DNA of 64,000 nt, taken from AP-15 sp963762575. Lineage in GTDB: Bacteria; Pseudomonadota; Alphaproteobacteria; ATCC43930; CGMCC-115725. Shown piece by piece: positions 42,785 through 51,917 of the stretch. The stretch lies in NCBI GenBank assembly GCA_963762575.1, contig CAVXLL010000001.1, positions 558,001 through 622,000 of the forward strand, read 5' to 3'. The notes under the pieces were generated by a model, which ran no database searches, had not been told where the DNA came from, and worked only from the letters and a program-made list of their open reading frames with translations. The first letter of the stretch is position 1, and each line of letters opens with the position of its first letter. A program made the position numbers and the translations under genes.

Positions 42785-43576
42785 CTCGGCTGCGCTGGCA
42801 TTATTGACCCGATACGGTTACACTCAACCGGCGCTTGCAATAGGGTAGGGTATGGTCGCCAAGGTGCGGACCGTTGCGTTTCACGGGGTCGAGGTCATCG
42901 AGGTCGAGACCCAGGTGACGATCGCCTCCGGGTTGCCGGCCTTTACCGTGGTCGGATTGCCGGACAAAGCGGTCGCCGAATCGCGCGAGCGGGTCCGCGC
43001 CGGCGCTCGCCTCGCTGGGCCTCGGGCTGCCGCCGCGGCGGATCACCGTCAACCTCGCCCCCGCCGACGTGCTCAAGGAGGGGAGCCATTTCGACCTGCC
43101 GATCGCGCTCGCTCTGCTGGCGGCGATGGACGCATTGCCGGCGGACGAACTCGGCAGCTACATGGCGCTCGGCGAGGTGGCGCTCGACGGCGCGCTGACG
43201 AGCGTTGCCGGCGTATTGCTCGCAGCATTGGCGGCGGCGAGCCGCGGCAGCGGCGTCATCTGCCCGGCCGAATGCGGCGGCGAGGCGGCCTGGGCGGGCG
43301 AGGTGGAAGTGATCGCCGCGCCGAACCTCTTGGCGATTGTCAATCATTCAAGGGCACCCAACTTCTGCCGCCGCCCGAGCCGCGGCTCGCGCCGTCGCGC
43401 TCGGCCGAGCTCGACCTCGCCGATGTGAAGGGCCAGGAGAGCGCCAAGCGCGCCCTCGAAATCGCCGCGGCAGGCGGCCACAATTTGCTGATGGTCGGCC
43501 CGCCGGGCGCCGGCAAGTCGATGCTGGCGGCGCGTCCGCCCGGCATCCTGCCGCCGCTCGAACCAGCCGAGGCGCT
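42785..43576 (+). repeat. direct repeat, left copy (comM 5' region)
   Basis: This segment matches 44561-45353. From 42822 the match is close: upstream leader, start codon and about 240 codons of comM. Between 42785 and 42821 the match is weaker but still aligned (ctcggctg.gctgg). It ends abruptly at aggcgct. The two copies differ by scattered single-base changes, mostly at third positions, plus two indels in the left copy. Confidence 0.85.
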
Positions 43577-43589
43577 CGGAACTATGTAG
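42852..43589 (+). pseudogene. truncated, frameshifted copy of comM (YifB) N-terminal part
   Basis: The start codon, leader and first 49 codons equal the intact gene at 44629. An extra base near 43000 shifts the frame; a lost T near 43348 (ATCATTC against ATCATTTC) shifts it back, after which LDLADVKGQESAKRALEIAA and the Walker A GPPGAGKS can be read. The similarity stops at 43576 and a stop follows at 43587. The ATPase Walker B, sensor and C-terminal parts are missing, so it cannot be functional. Confidence 0.88.
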
Positions 43590-44560
43590 CAAACTCAGTT
43601 TGACAGCGGGAAGCGCGGCAGGGGCGGTCAACTCGAAGCCGGTCAGACCAACCGGCACCAGCGTAGCAATTTCGCGAAGGCGAGAAACGCCCGCATCTTA
43701 AATCTCTGCCCTTTGGTCAGCGTCAAATGTTGATCGGTGACCTCGCTTCGCCCCTTATCAACCCGCCGCAACGTGAGGCTGTTTCTGTCTGACATACGCA
43801 GGTTATGCCAGCGGGGGGTTGCGCAATCGTTAACTGCCGAGCCCGAAAATCGGGCGGCAAATGGGGCCACTATTTGCCGACGCTCGGTAGCACTCTGGCG
43901 CAGGGGCGTTATCCCACCTTCTCTTTGATCGGGAGGCAGAGGAGGTAGGCCTACATAAATCGCAACAGAATCATCAGGCGCGGCGGTCCCTTCCAGATGC
44001 TCCTTGCTGTATTGGATATCAGCCGCGCTGAACATTTTGATCAGAGTCTTGCCGTTTATCGGCTCTGGTTTTATGCCAGCGACAACGTCGGAAGAGAAAA
44101 GCAGGCAGATCCCGCGATTCTCGGACTTATAAATAAAGCAGACTGGGAATCTACGTCCCAATGATGAGCGCGGAAAACTTGTATCAAACGTCTGCAAAAT
44201 GCTGGGACTCACCAGTGCTTGAATATAACACGGGGATCTTAAACCGACGATCTGCAGGGAATGTTATCGAGAGGCAAACCGAGATCTTCGGCTTGCTTTT
44301 CGAGAGTGGCCATTTTCCTTCGAGATCATCTATCCGTCTAGCTAATGCTTCGTTATCGGTTCTGAACTTTGTTATCTCCGATGGGCTATTGATCTAGAAG
44401 TAAATGCACAGTGGGCCGACAATCGCCACCATAGGTCGCGCCCGCCGAGAGCGCGCGCATCGCACTGCGGGTGCGTGCCCGGTTGCGCGCCGTTCGGCGC
44501 CTCGCGCGAATGGCGGGTTGCGCTGCGCTCCGCCCGTCTAAGGATTGCTCATGGATACCT
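43577..44560. other. lower-GC insert between the two comM copies
   Basis: About 980 bases not present on either side of the duplication. GC is visibly lower (near half) across 43700-44400, against about two thirds around it. It holds one possible gene on the minus strand (43643-44212) and a GC-rich last part (44400-44560). No transposase, inverted terminal repeats or integrase was found by eye. Confidence 0.6.
43643..44212 (-). CDS. hypothetical protein in the insert
   Basis: 189 aa open frame, the longest in the insert. The family is not recognised. The N-terminal part has FPVCFIYKSENRGICLLFSS and MFSAADIQYSKEHLEGTAAP; the C-terminal part is basic (KGQRFKMRAFLAFAKLL). Codon use is less GC-biased than that of neighbouring genes, as expected for acquired DNA. 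No convincing ribosome site precedes the ATG at 44212; an internal ATG at MFSAAD (near 44035) is an alternative. It may be a gene or chance. Confidence 0.35.
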   Translation of the reverse strand: MSPSILQTFDTSFPRSSLGRRFPVCFIYKSENRGICLLFSSDVVAGIKPEPINGKTLIKMFSAADIQYSKEHLEGTAAPDDSVAIYVGLPPLPPDQREGGITPLRQSATERRQIVAPFAARFSGSAVNDCATPRWHNLRMSDRNSLTLRRVDKGRSEVTDQHLTLTKGQRFKMRAFLAFAKLLRWCRLV

Positions 44561-45353
44561 CTCGGCTGAGCTGGTGTTGTTGAACTCGACGGCGCTATAC
44601 TCAACCGGCGCTTGCAATAGGGTAGGGTATGGTCGCCAAGGTGCGGACTGTGGCGTTTCACGGGGTCGAGGTCATCGAGGTCGAGACCCAGGTGACGATC
44701 GCCTCGGGGTTGCCGGCCTTTACCGTCGTCGGGCTGCCGGACAAGGCGGTCGCCGAGTCGCGCGAGAGGGTCCGTGCGGCGCTCGCCTCGCTGGGCCTCG
44801 GGTTGCCCCCGAGACGGATCACCGTCAACCTTGCCCCGGCTGACGTGCTCAAGGAGGGCAGCCATTTCGACCTGCCGATCGCGCTTGCTCTGCTGGCGGC
44901 GATGGAGGCGCTGCCGGCGGACGAGCTTGGCGGCTATATGGCGCTCGGAGAGGTGGCGCTCGACGGTTCGCTGACGAGCGTCGCCGGCGTGCTGCTCGCG
45001 GCATTGGCGGCGGCGAGCCGCGGAAGCGGCGTCATCTGTCCGGCCGAATGCGGCGGCGAGGCGGCCTGGGCGGGCGAGGTGGAGGTGATCGCGGCGCCGA
45101 GCCTCTTGGCGATCGTCAATCATTTCAAGGGCACCCAACTTCTGCCGCCGCCCGAGCCGCGGCTCGTGCCGTCGCGCTCGGCCGGGCTCGACCTCGCCGA
45201 TGTGAAGGGCCAGGAGAGCGCCAAACGCGCGCTCGAAATCGCCGCCGCGGGCGGGCACAATTTGCTGATGGTCGGCCCGCCGGGCGCCGGCAAGTCGATG
45301 CTGGCGGCGCGCCTGCCCGGCATCCTGCCGCCGCTCGAACCGGCCGAGGCGCT
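44561..45353 (+). repeat. direct repeat, right copy (comM 5' region)
   Basis: Right-hand partner of 42785-43576. The close match begins at 44599 (actcaaccggcgcttgcaat) and runs through the Walker A region of the intact comM. Beyond 45353 the intact gene continues alone. Confidence 0.85.
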
Positions 45354-46164
45354 GGAGCTGGGCATGATCCAGTCGGTGGCGGGCGGGCTGCGCAGCGGCG
45401 GGTTGTCGCGCGAGCGGCCGTTCCGGGACCCGCATCATTCAGCGTCGCTCGCGGCCTTGGTCGGCGGCGGACCGCGCCCCCGGCCGGGTGAGATTTCGCT
45501 CGCGCATCAAGGGGTCCTGTTTCTCGATGAGCTGGCCGAGTTCAATCGCGCGGCATTGGAGGCACTGCGCCAGCCGCTCGAGACCGGCCGCGTCAGCATC
45601 GCCCGTGCCCAGGGGCACGTCACCTATCCGGCGCGCTTTCAGCTGATCGCGGCAATGAACCCGTGCCGCTGCGGCCACTTTGCCGAACTCGCCTGCGGAC
45701 GGGCGCCGCGCTGCGCCGAAGACTACCAGGGCCGGCTGTCGGGCCCTCTACTGGACCGCATCGACCTGCACATCGATGTCGCGGCCGTGGCGCCGGCGGA
45801 TCTCGCGCTGCCGCCCGCCGCCGAGGGCAGCGCGGCGGTCGCCGGCAGGGTCACGGCGGCCCGCGTCCGGCAGGCCAAGCGCTATGCGGGGCTGCCCGCC
45901 GAGCGCGGCATCCGCACCAATGCCGAGGCGGACGGCGCGTTGCTCGACGAGGTCGCCACCCCCGAGCCCGCCGGCCGCGCGCTGCTCGCCCGGGCGGCCG
46001 AGCGGCTGCGTCTGTCGGCGCGCGGCTACCACCGGGTATTGCGCGTCGCCCGCACTCTGGCCGACCTCGAAGGCGCGCAGCTCGTCGCCCGCCGCCATAT
46101 CGCCGAGGCGCTGAGTTACCGCCGGATGAAGGGGATGCCCGAGCGAGACGTGCGGCGAGGCTAG
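44629..46164 (+). CDS. comM: YifB/ComM family Mg-chelatase-like AAA ATPase
   Basis: 511 aa, full family length. The N-terminal ChlI domain (FTVVGLPDKAVAESRERVRA) is followed by the AAA module with Walker A GPPGAGKSMLAAR near 215-227, Walker B LFLDELAEF, and AMNPCRCGHF with paired cysteines; the C-terminal GYHRVLRVARTLADLEG closes it. ComM is a hexameric helicase that promotes branch migration during natural transformation. A truncated copy lies upstream (42852), which makes its 5' region part of a direct repeat. Confidence 0.93.
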   Translation: MVAKVRTVAFHGVEVIEVETQVTIASGLPAFTVVGLPDKAVAESRERVRAALASLGLGLPPRRITVNLAPADVLKEGSHFDLPIALALLAAMEALPADELGGYMALGEVALDGSLTSVAGVLLAALAAASRGSGVICPAECGGEAAWAGEVEVIAAPSLLAIVNHFKGTQLLPPPEPRLVPSRSAGLDLADVKGQESAKRALEIAAAGGHNLLMVGPPGAGKSMLAARLPGILPPLEPAEALELGMIQSVAGGLRSGGLSRERPFRDPHHSASLAALVGGGPRPRPGEISLAHQGVLFLDELAEFNRAALEALRQPLETGRVSIARAQGHVTYPARFQLIAAMNPCRCGHFAELACGRAPRCAEDYQGRLSGPLLDRIDLHIDVAAVAPADLALPPAAEGSAAVAGRVTAARVRQAKRYAGLPAERGIRTNAEADGALLDEVATPEPAGRALLARAAERLRLSARGYHRVLRVARTLADLEGAQLVARRHIAEALSYRRMKGMPERDVRRG

Positions 46165-46286
46165 CGAGTGCGACAATTTGCCTTCGTTCCGCTGCTTTTT
46201 TTGCATGGCGTTTATGCGCTGCGGGACGGAACGGACGGCCGTTACGGTCTGTTACCCTTGTGAAATCGCAAGGATACGGGATAGTC

Positions 46287-46544
46287 ATGAACACTAGTGG
46301 ATTAGAACTGATTGCGACACGGTGCAACACCATGCATTTCGAAGACAATTTTCCTTCGTCTTTGATACTCGGGTGCGAAATTCCCGTGATGAACGAGACC
46401 GACACTTTCGAGGAACAGATCCGGAATTTCCTCGACGGCAGGACGCACGGGGAGGATCTCCTCCATGCGCTCCATGACCATGTCCTCGATGAACCGATCC
46501 CGGAACGGATGCGGGCGCTGTTCCGGGCGGGATCAGCCGACTAA
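46287..46544 (+). CDS. small protein with NepR-like C-terminal motif
   Basis: 85 aa from the ATG at 46287, though starts at 46332 or 46389 would also keep the conserved end. Residues 37-80 are acidic and helical and contain ALHDHVLDEPIPERM (61-75), close to the NepR pattern (LRALYDDVLNEPVPDRF) and to similar LDEPxP helices in other anti-sigma proteins. NepR proteins hold the general-stress sigma factor EcfG. No phyR or ecfG gene is in the window, so this is only a resemblance. Confidence 0.5.
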   Translation: MNTSGLELIATRCNTMHFEDNFPSSLILGCEIPVMNETDTFEEQIRNFLDGRTHGEDLLHALHDHVLDEPIPERMRALFRAGSAD

Positions 46545-46805
46545 GGCTGATCGGGGACGAGGGGCAGCACGCCGCCGCCGACCTCGTCCCAAATCCTGAT
46601 CCTGTGCGTCGGCTCGCGGATGAAGAGGAGGCTGACGGCAACTCCGACCGCGGCGATCGCCATCGGATAAAACAGCCCGCTCAGGGCGACGCCGGTATCG
46701 CGGCAATCGAGGCTCCGGCGGCCGGAACCAGCCCGCCGAAGACGCCGTTGCCGACGTGGTAAGGCAGCGACATAGCCCGGCAAGAGTCCGAGCGGCTCGG
46801 CGCGG
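46541..46805 (-). pseudogene. C-terminal remnant of an MFS transporter (MHS family)
   Basis: On the minus strand MSLPYHVGNGVFGGLVPAAG (starting near 46773) and, one frame over, SGLFYPMAIAAVGVAVSLLF then REPTHRIRIWDEVGG align with the last two helices of metabolite:H+ symporters. The frames join at about 46690-46696, so a frameshift lies there. Sequence upstream of 46805 gives no MFS similarity, so most of the gene is gone. The rest of 46545-47068 holds no gene. Confidence 0.65.
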
Positions 46806-47068
46806 CGGACGCGCTGCGAATGGCGTCGTCGAATTCATCTGTCCCTCGGCCGATCCTTGCGACGGCAATTATTTGCGCCCCTGACCGGCACCCTGTCCTG
46901 AACCAGTCGGAGTCTGGAGCGCTGATGCCGCCACCCCCGTACCGAGAAAGTATTGTGGGCTTGCAGCAGCCCATCTAAAACGGGGCCGTAATCCGCCGTG
47001 AGGTAGACCGCCGGGCATGACGCACCGGAAGGGCGCAGGCGACAGGTCCAGCAGGGAGGGAAGCAACC

Positions 47069-48406
47069 ATGAGCTCTTACCGCGCGGCGATGTGGGCGCG
47101 ACGCAGCTTGCTCCGGAGCGGAGGCGCGCTATTCGCCGCGTCGGCGCTGCCGCGCTTTGTCCGAGCCGCCGAGACCCATCCTGCGCTGGGCACCTACCCG
47201 GTAGGCTCGGCCGGCGCTTCGGTATTCATCGGCATCACCGTGCCGCGCACCGGCACCTACGCCGTTCAGGGCGAGGATGAACTCAAGGGCTACATGCTCG
47301 CGGTCGAGCACATCAACAGCGGCGACCCGCTGATCAAGAAGATCTCGCCGAAGACGACGAAGGGCGTGCTCGGCAAGGAGGTCAAATACGGCGTCGCCAA
47401 TTCCGAAGCCAAACCGAATACTGCGGTGCAGGAGCAGTCGCGCTTTATCAGCGAGAACAAGGCCGTGCTGATGACCGGCTCGACGTCGAGCGCGGTCGCG
47501 GTGGCGCTCAACAAATTCGCGCAGCGCGAAAAGGTGCTCTACGTCTGCGGCATCTCCGGCTCCAACGACACCACCGGCAAGGATTGCGTCCGTTACGGCT
47601 TCCGCCAGTGCTTCTACGGCCAGACCGCCGCCGCAGCGATCGGCCCGGTGATGCTCAAGGTATATGGCAAGAACAAGAAGGCCGCCTATCTGACGCCGGA
47701 CTACACCTATGGCCACACCGTCCAGAAATCGATGGAGGATTATCTCGCTAAGAACGGCGGCTGGACCACGGTGACCAACCAGGTCGCGCCACTCGGCGCC
47801 CCCGACTACAGCTCCTACCTGCTTAATGTCACCAATTCCGGCGCCGATTATCTGCTCAACATCAATTGGGGCCACGACGCCGTCCTGTCGATCCAGCAGG
47901 CCGAGCAGTTCGGCATCTTCAACAAGATGAAGCTGGTGATTCCCTACCAGATCCCGTTTTTGTCGAAGGAGGTCGGGGCGAAGGTCATGGAAGGGGTTTA
48001 CGCCGCCACCGATTTCTGGTGGACGCTCGAGGACAAATTCCCCGTCGCCAAGATGTTCGTCGACGCGTTCCAGAAGAAATACGACTACCGGCCGGAATGG
48101 GGCGCCGAAAACGCCTACATGCAATTCGCCTTGTGGGCTGACGCCTGCGAGCGCGCCGGCAGCTTCTATCCGCCCGATGTGATCAAGGCGTACGAGGCGG
48201 GCAATCACAACAACTCGACGGTCGGCGACGTCTATTTCCGCGCCGCGGATCACCAGCTAGTGCGGCCGGTCATCATCGTTCAGGGCAAGGCGCCCGGGGC
48301 GATGAAGAACCCGGAGGATTTCTGGGAAGTGACGGAGATCGTGCCCGGCGCCGGCCTGATGCAAGCGCCGGATGCTTTCGGTTGTCAACTCGGCGATTAC
48401 ACGTAA
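47069..48406 (+). CDS. ABC transporter substrate-binding protein (Liv/urea-type), second system
   Basis: 445 aa. The N-terminus has ARRSLLRSGGALFAASALPR, a twin-arginine-type signal, and a mature part starting near residue 34. VFIGITVPRTGTYAVQGEDE, GVANSEAKPNTAVQEQSRF, and AAYLTPDYTYGHTVQKSMED are Peripla_BP_6 features. It is longer than the first receptor (413 aa) and not closely similar to it. First gene of the second Liv-type cluster, with gggaggg ahead of the ATG. Confidence 0.87.
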   Translation: MSSYRAAMWARRSLLRSGGALFAASALPRFVRAAETHPALGTYPVGSAGASVFIGITVPRTGTYAVQGEDELKGYMLAVEHINSGDPLIKKISPKTTKGVLGKEVKYGVANSEAKPNTAVQEQSRFISENKAVLMTGSTSSAVAVALNKFAQREKVLYVCGISGSNDTTGKDCVRYGFRQCFYGQTAAAAIGPVMLKVYGKNKKAAYLTPDYTYGHTVQKSMEDYLAKNGGWTTVTNQVAPLGAPDYSSYLLNVTNSGADYLLNINWGHDAVLSIQQAEQFGIFNKMKLVIPYQIPFLSKEVGAKVMEGVYAATDFWWTLEDKFPVAKMFVDAFQKKYDYRPEWGAENAYMQFALWADACERAGSFYPPDVIKAYEAGNHNNSTVGDVYFRAADHQLVRPVIIVQGKAPGAMKNPEDFWEVTEIVPGAGLMQAPDAFGCQLGDYT

Positions 48407-48495
48407 GGAAAGCGGCGTCCTGCATGCGGGCTGCTGTCGTCGCCCGCCTGTCGGTCGCTGATTCCCTTCGCCATGTTCTGCGCCCACCAACGCAT

Positions 48496-49371
48496 ATGAT
48501 CACTTGGCCTAATTTCGTCTCGCAATTGTTCAACGGGCTGGCGTCAGGTGCGCTGTTGGCGCTGATCACCTCGGGCCTGACGATCATCTATGGCACCTTG
48601 GGCGTCTTGAACTTGGCGCACGGCGCCATGTTCATGCTCGGCGGCTATGCCGGATACATCGCATTCCAAGCGACCGATTCGTTCGCCATCGCCGTGCTTG
48701 CTGGCGCGCTGTTCCTGGTGGTGGTCGGCAGTGTCATCGAGCTGGTGATCATCCGCCACTTCTACGCCCGCCCGCCCGAGGATCAGCTCTTGGTGACCTT
48801 CGGGATCGGCATCGTCATCGTCGAACTGGTGCGCTTCGGCTTCGGGAGCCTGAGCAAGACCGTGGCGCCGCCCTCCTGGGCCGCCGGCGTCACCCCGATG
48901 GGGTTCCTGGTCTATCCGACCTACCGAATTGTCGTGCTGGCAATCGCCGCGGTCGCGCTCGGAGCGCTTTACGTCGTCCTATACCGCACCCGGCTGGGCA
49001 TGATCGTGCGGGCGGGGATCGAGGATTCCGGCATGGTCGGGATGCTCGGCATCAACGTTTATCGCGTGTTCATGGTGGTGTTCGGAATCGGCGCAATGGC
49101 GGCCGGGTTCGCTGGCATCGTCAACGCGCCGGTGGTGTCGCTGACCCCCGACATGGGCGAATCGATCCTGGTGCAGACCTTCGTCGTCGTCGTCATCGGC
49201 GGCGTCGGCTCGTTCCCAGGCGCGATCCTCGGCGGACTGGTCGCCGGCGAGATCCTCAGCCTGACCTCGATGATCGACCCCGCCTATTCCGACGTCATGC
49301 TGTTCGCGGCGATGACCTTGGTGCTGCTGCTGCGCCCGCAGGGCCTGCTCGGCGTGCCGAGCCGCGAGTGA
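48496..49371 (+). CDS. Liv-type ABC transporter permease, LivH family, second system
   Basis: 291 aa with multiple hydrophobic segments. FVSQLFNGLASGALLALITS, LTIIYGTLGVLNLAHGAMFM and FVVVVIGGVGSFPGAILGGL mark LivH. The ATG at 48496 starts directly before the first helix; the open frame from 48382 overlaps the receptor gene and is rejected. It begins 89 bases after the receptor stop and ends 13 bases before the LivM-LivG fusion gene. Confidence 0.9.
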   Translation: MITWPNFVSQLFNGLASGALLALITSGLTIIYGTLGVLNLAHGAMFMLGGYAGYIAFQATDSFAIAVLAGALFLVVVGSVIELVIIRHFYARPPEDQLLVTFGIGIVIVELVRFGFGSLSKTVAPPSWAAGVTPMGFLVYPTYRIVVLAIAAVALGALYVVLYRTRLGMIVRAGIEDSGMVGMLGINVYRVFMVVFGIGAMAAGFAGIVNAPVVSLTPDMGESILVQTFVVVVIGGVGSFPGAILGGLVAGEILSLTSMIDPAYSDVMLFAAMTLVLLLRPQGLLGVPSRE

Positions 49372-49384
49372 GCGTGAGCGTTCG

Positions 49385-51207
49385 ATGCTGCGCCGACGCC
49401 CGCTGTTGATCGAGGCGCTGACCGCCCTCGGTCTGATCGCCGCGCCCTTCGTCCTGCCGCATCTCGACTTTGCGCCCAACACGGTCAACCAGATCCTGGT
49501 CTGGGGCCTGTTCGGCATCGGCTTCGACATCCTGTTCGGCTACACCGGGCTCTTGTCGTTCGGGCAGGCGGCGTTTTACGGCACCGGCGGCTTCATTGCC
49601 GCCTATCTGCTGACCAACAATCTGATGACGAACGTCATCGGCGCCCTGGTCATCGGCACGATCGGGGCGATGCTGGCCGGCATCGTTGTCGGCGTGATCG
49701 CGCTGCGCCGCACCGGCATCTATTTCGCGATGATCACTGTCGCGATCGCCGAGATGTTCTTCTTCGTCGAGTTCTCGCCGCTGGCGGCCTGGACCGGCGG
49801 CGAGAACGGCCTGCCCGGCGTTCCGACCCCGAAATTCGCATTTCTCGGCTTTTCGTACCAAGTCGGCACCGACTGGTCGATGTACGGCTTTCTCGCCGTT
49901 TGCTACTTCGTCGGCATCTTCGTCGCGCTGCGCATCGTGCGCTCGCCGGTCGGCGCGATCTTCAGCGCGATCCGCGACAATCCGCTGCGGGCCCGCGCGG
50001 TCGGCCACGCGGTCGGGCGCTACAAGCTGACCGCCTTCGTGATCGCCGCCGCCTATGCCGGGTTTGCCGGCGGGCTGCTCGGCGTGCTGCAGGGCTTCAT
50101 GCCGCCCGACGCCTTCACCTTCGACACCTCGGGCCAGCTCGTCATGCAGACCGCGATCGGCGGCGTCGGCACCCTGTTCGGGCCGCTGCTCGGCGCGGCG
50201 GTGTGGCTGTTTCTGCGCGATTTTCTGCAGGGTGCACTCGGGCTCGGCGCCACCTGGAAGCTCGTGCTGGGCGTCGTCTTCGTGCTCCTGGTGTGCTTCC
50301 TGCGCCGCGGCTTGATCGGCGGGTTGCGCGACCTGGTCGGACTGTTCGCCGCGCGTCGGCACCCGCCTGCGCCGGAGCAGGCGCCAGAGCTTGCCGCCGC
50401 GCCGGCAATAGCGAGCGTCGGCCCGGCGCGGCGTCGCCAGGACGGGGCGTTCGCCGGTCCGGTGCTGGAGGCGCGCGGCCTGACCAAGATGTTTGGCGGG
50501 CTGGTCGCCAACAGCAACATCGATTTTGCCGTCGAGCAAGGCGAGCTGCGCGCCATTATCGGCCCCAACGGCGCCGGCAAGAGCACGTTCTTCAAGATGC
50601 TGACCTGCGAGATGTCGCCGACGGCCGGCCGGATAATCTTTCACGGCCGCGACATCACCGGCATGGATGTCGCCGCGGTATGCCAGCTCGGCCTGACCAA
50701 GAGCTACCAGGTCAACCAGCTCTTCGCCCGCCTGACCTTGCGCGAAAATATCGTGATCGCCGCGCTTGCCGAGCGCCGCGGCACCTTCTCGCTCGACCTG
50801 TTGCGGCGCATCGGCCGCGTGCCCGGGCTTGATGTGCAGGTCGAGAGCACATTGGCGCTCGTCGGCCTCGGCGCACGCGCCGATGTGCCGGTCGCCGAAC
50901 TCGCCTATGGCGAGAAGCGGCGGCTCGAGATCGGACTGGCGCTCGCCGCCTCGCCGTCATTGTTGCTGCTCGACGAGCCGCTCGCCGGAATGAGCCCGCG
51001 CGAGCGCGCCGAGACGGTGCAGCTGCTGAAGAACATCCGCCGCGGCCGCACGCTCGTGGTCGTCGATCACGACATGGACGCGGTGTTCGAGCTGGCCGAG
51101 CGGATCACGGTACTGCACGAAGGCGCGCTGCTCGCCGAAGGCACGCCGGCGGAGATCCAGCGCAACAGCCTCGTGCAGGAGGCTTATCTCGGCGGGGTTG
51201 CCGCAGC

Positions 51208-51211
<4 letters not shown>
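49385..51211 (+). CDS. fused LivM permease and LivG ATPase
   Basis: 608 aa. Residues 1-325 are a LivM permease (GIGFDILFGYTGLLSFGQAA, YGTGGFIAAYLLTNNL, AIGGVGTLFGPLLGAA). An Ala/Pro-rich linker spans about 326-358 (PPAPEQAPELAAAP). Residues 360-608 are a LivG ATPase with Walker A GPNGAGKSTFF, the variant signature LAYGEKRRLEIGLAL and Walker B LLLLDEPLAGMSP. Such fusions are known in Liv/Urt-type systems and tie one ATPase to one permease half. Stop overlaps the start of the LivF gene (ATGA). Confidence 0.92.
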
Positions 51212-51910
<699 letters not shown>

Positions 51911-51917
51911 GCCGCGG

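Noticed and set aside
42631..42840. 69-codon minus-strand frame upstream of the DUF6489 gene
   Set aside because: It overlaps the start of the DUF6489 gene in another frame and extends into the comM leader repeat; no family signal.
44161..44397. 78-codon open frame on the plus strand in the comM insert
   Set aside because: It overlaps the 189-codon minus-strand frame at its start, has no ribosome site and no family features; chance is the simplest explanation.
44400..44560. Possible insertion-sequence end near the right comM copy
   Set aside because: No terminal inverted repeats, target-site duplication or transposase reading frame could be found by eye in the insert.
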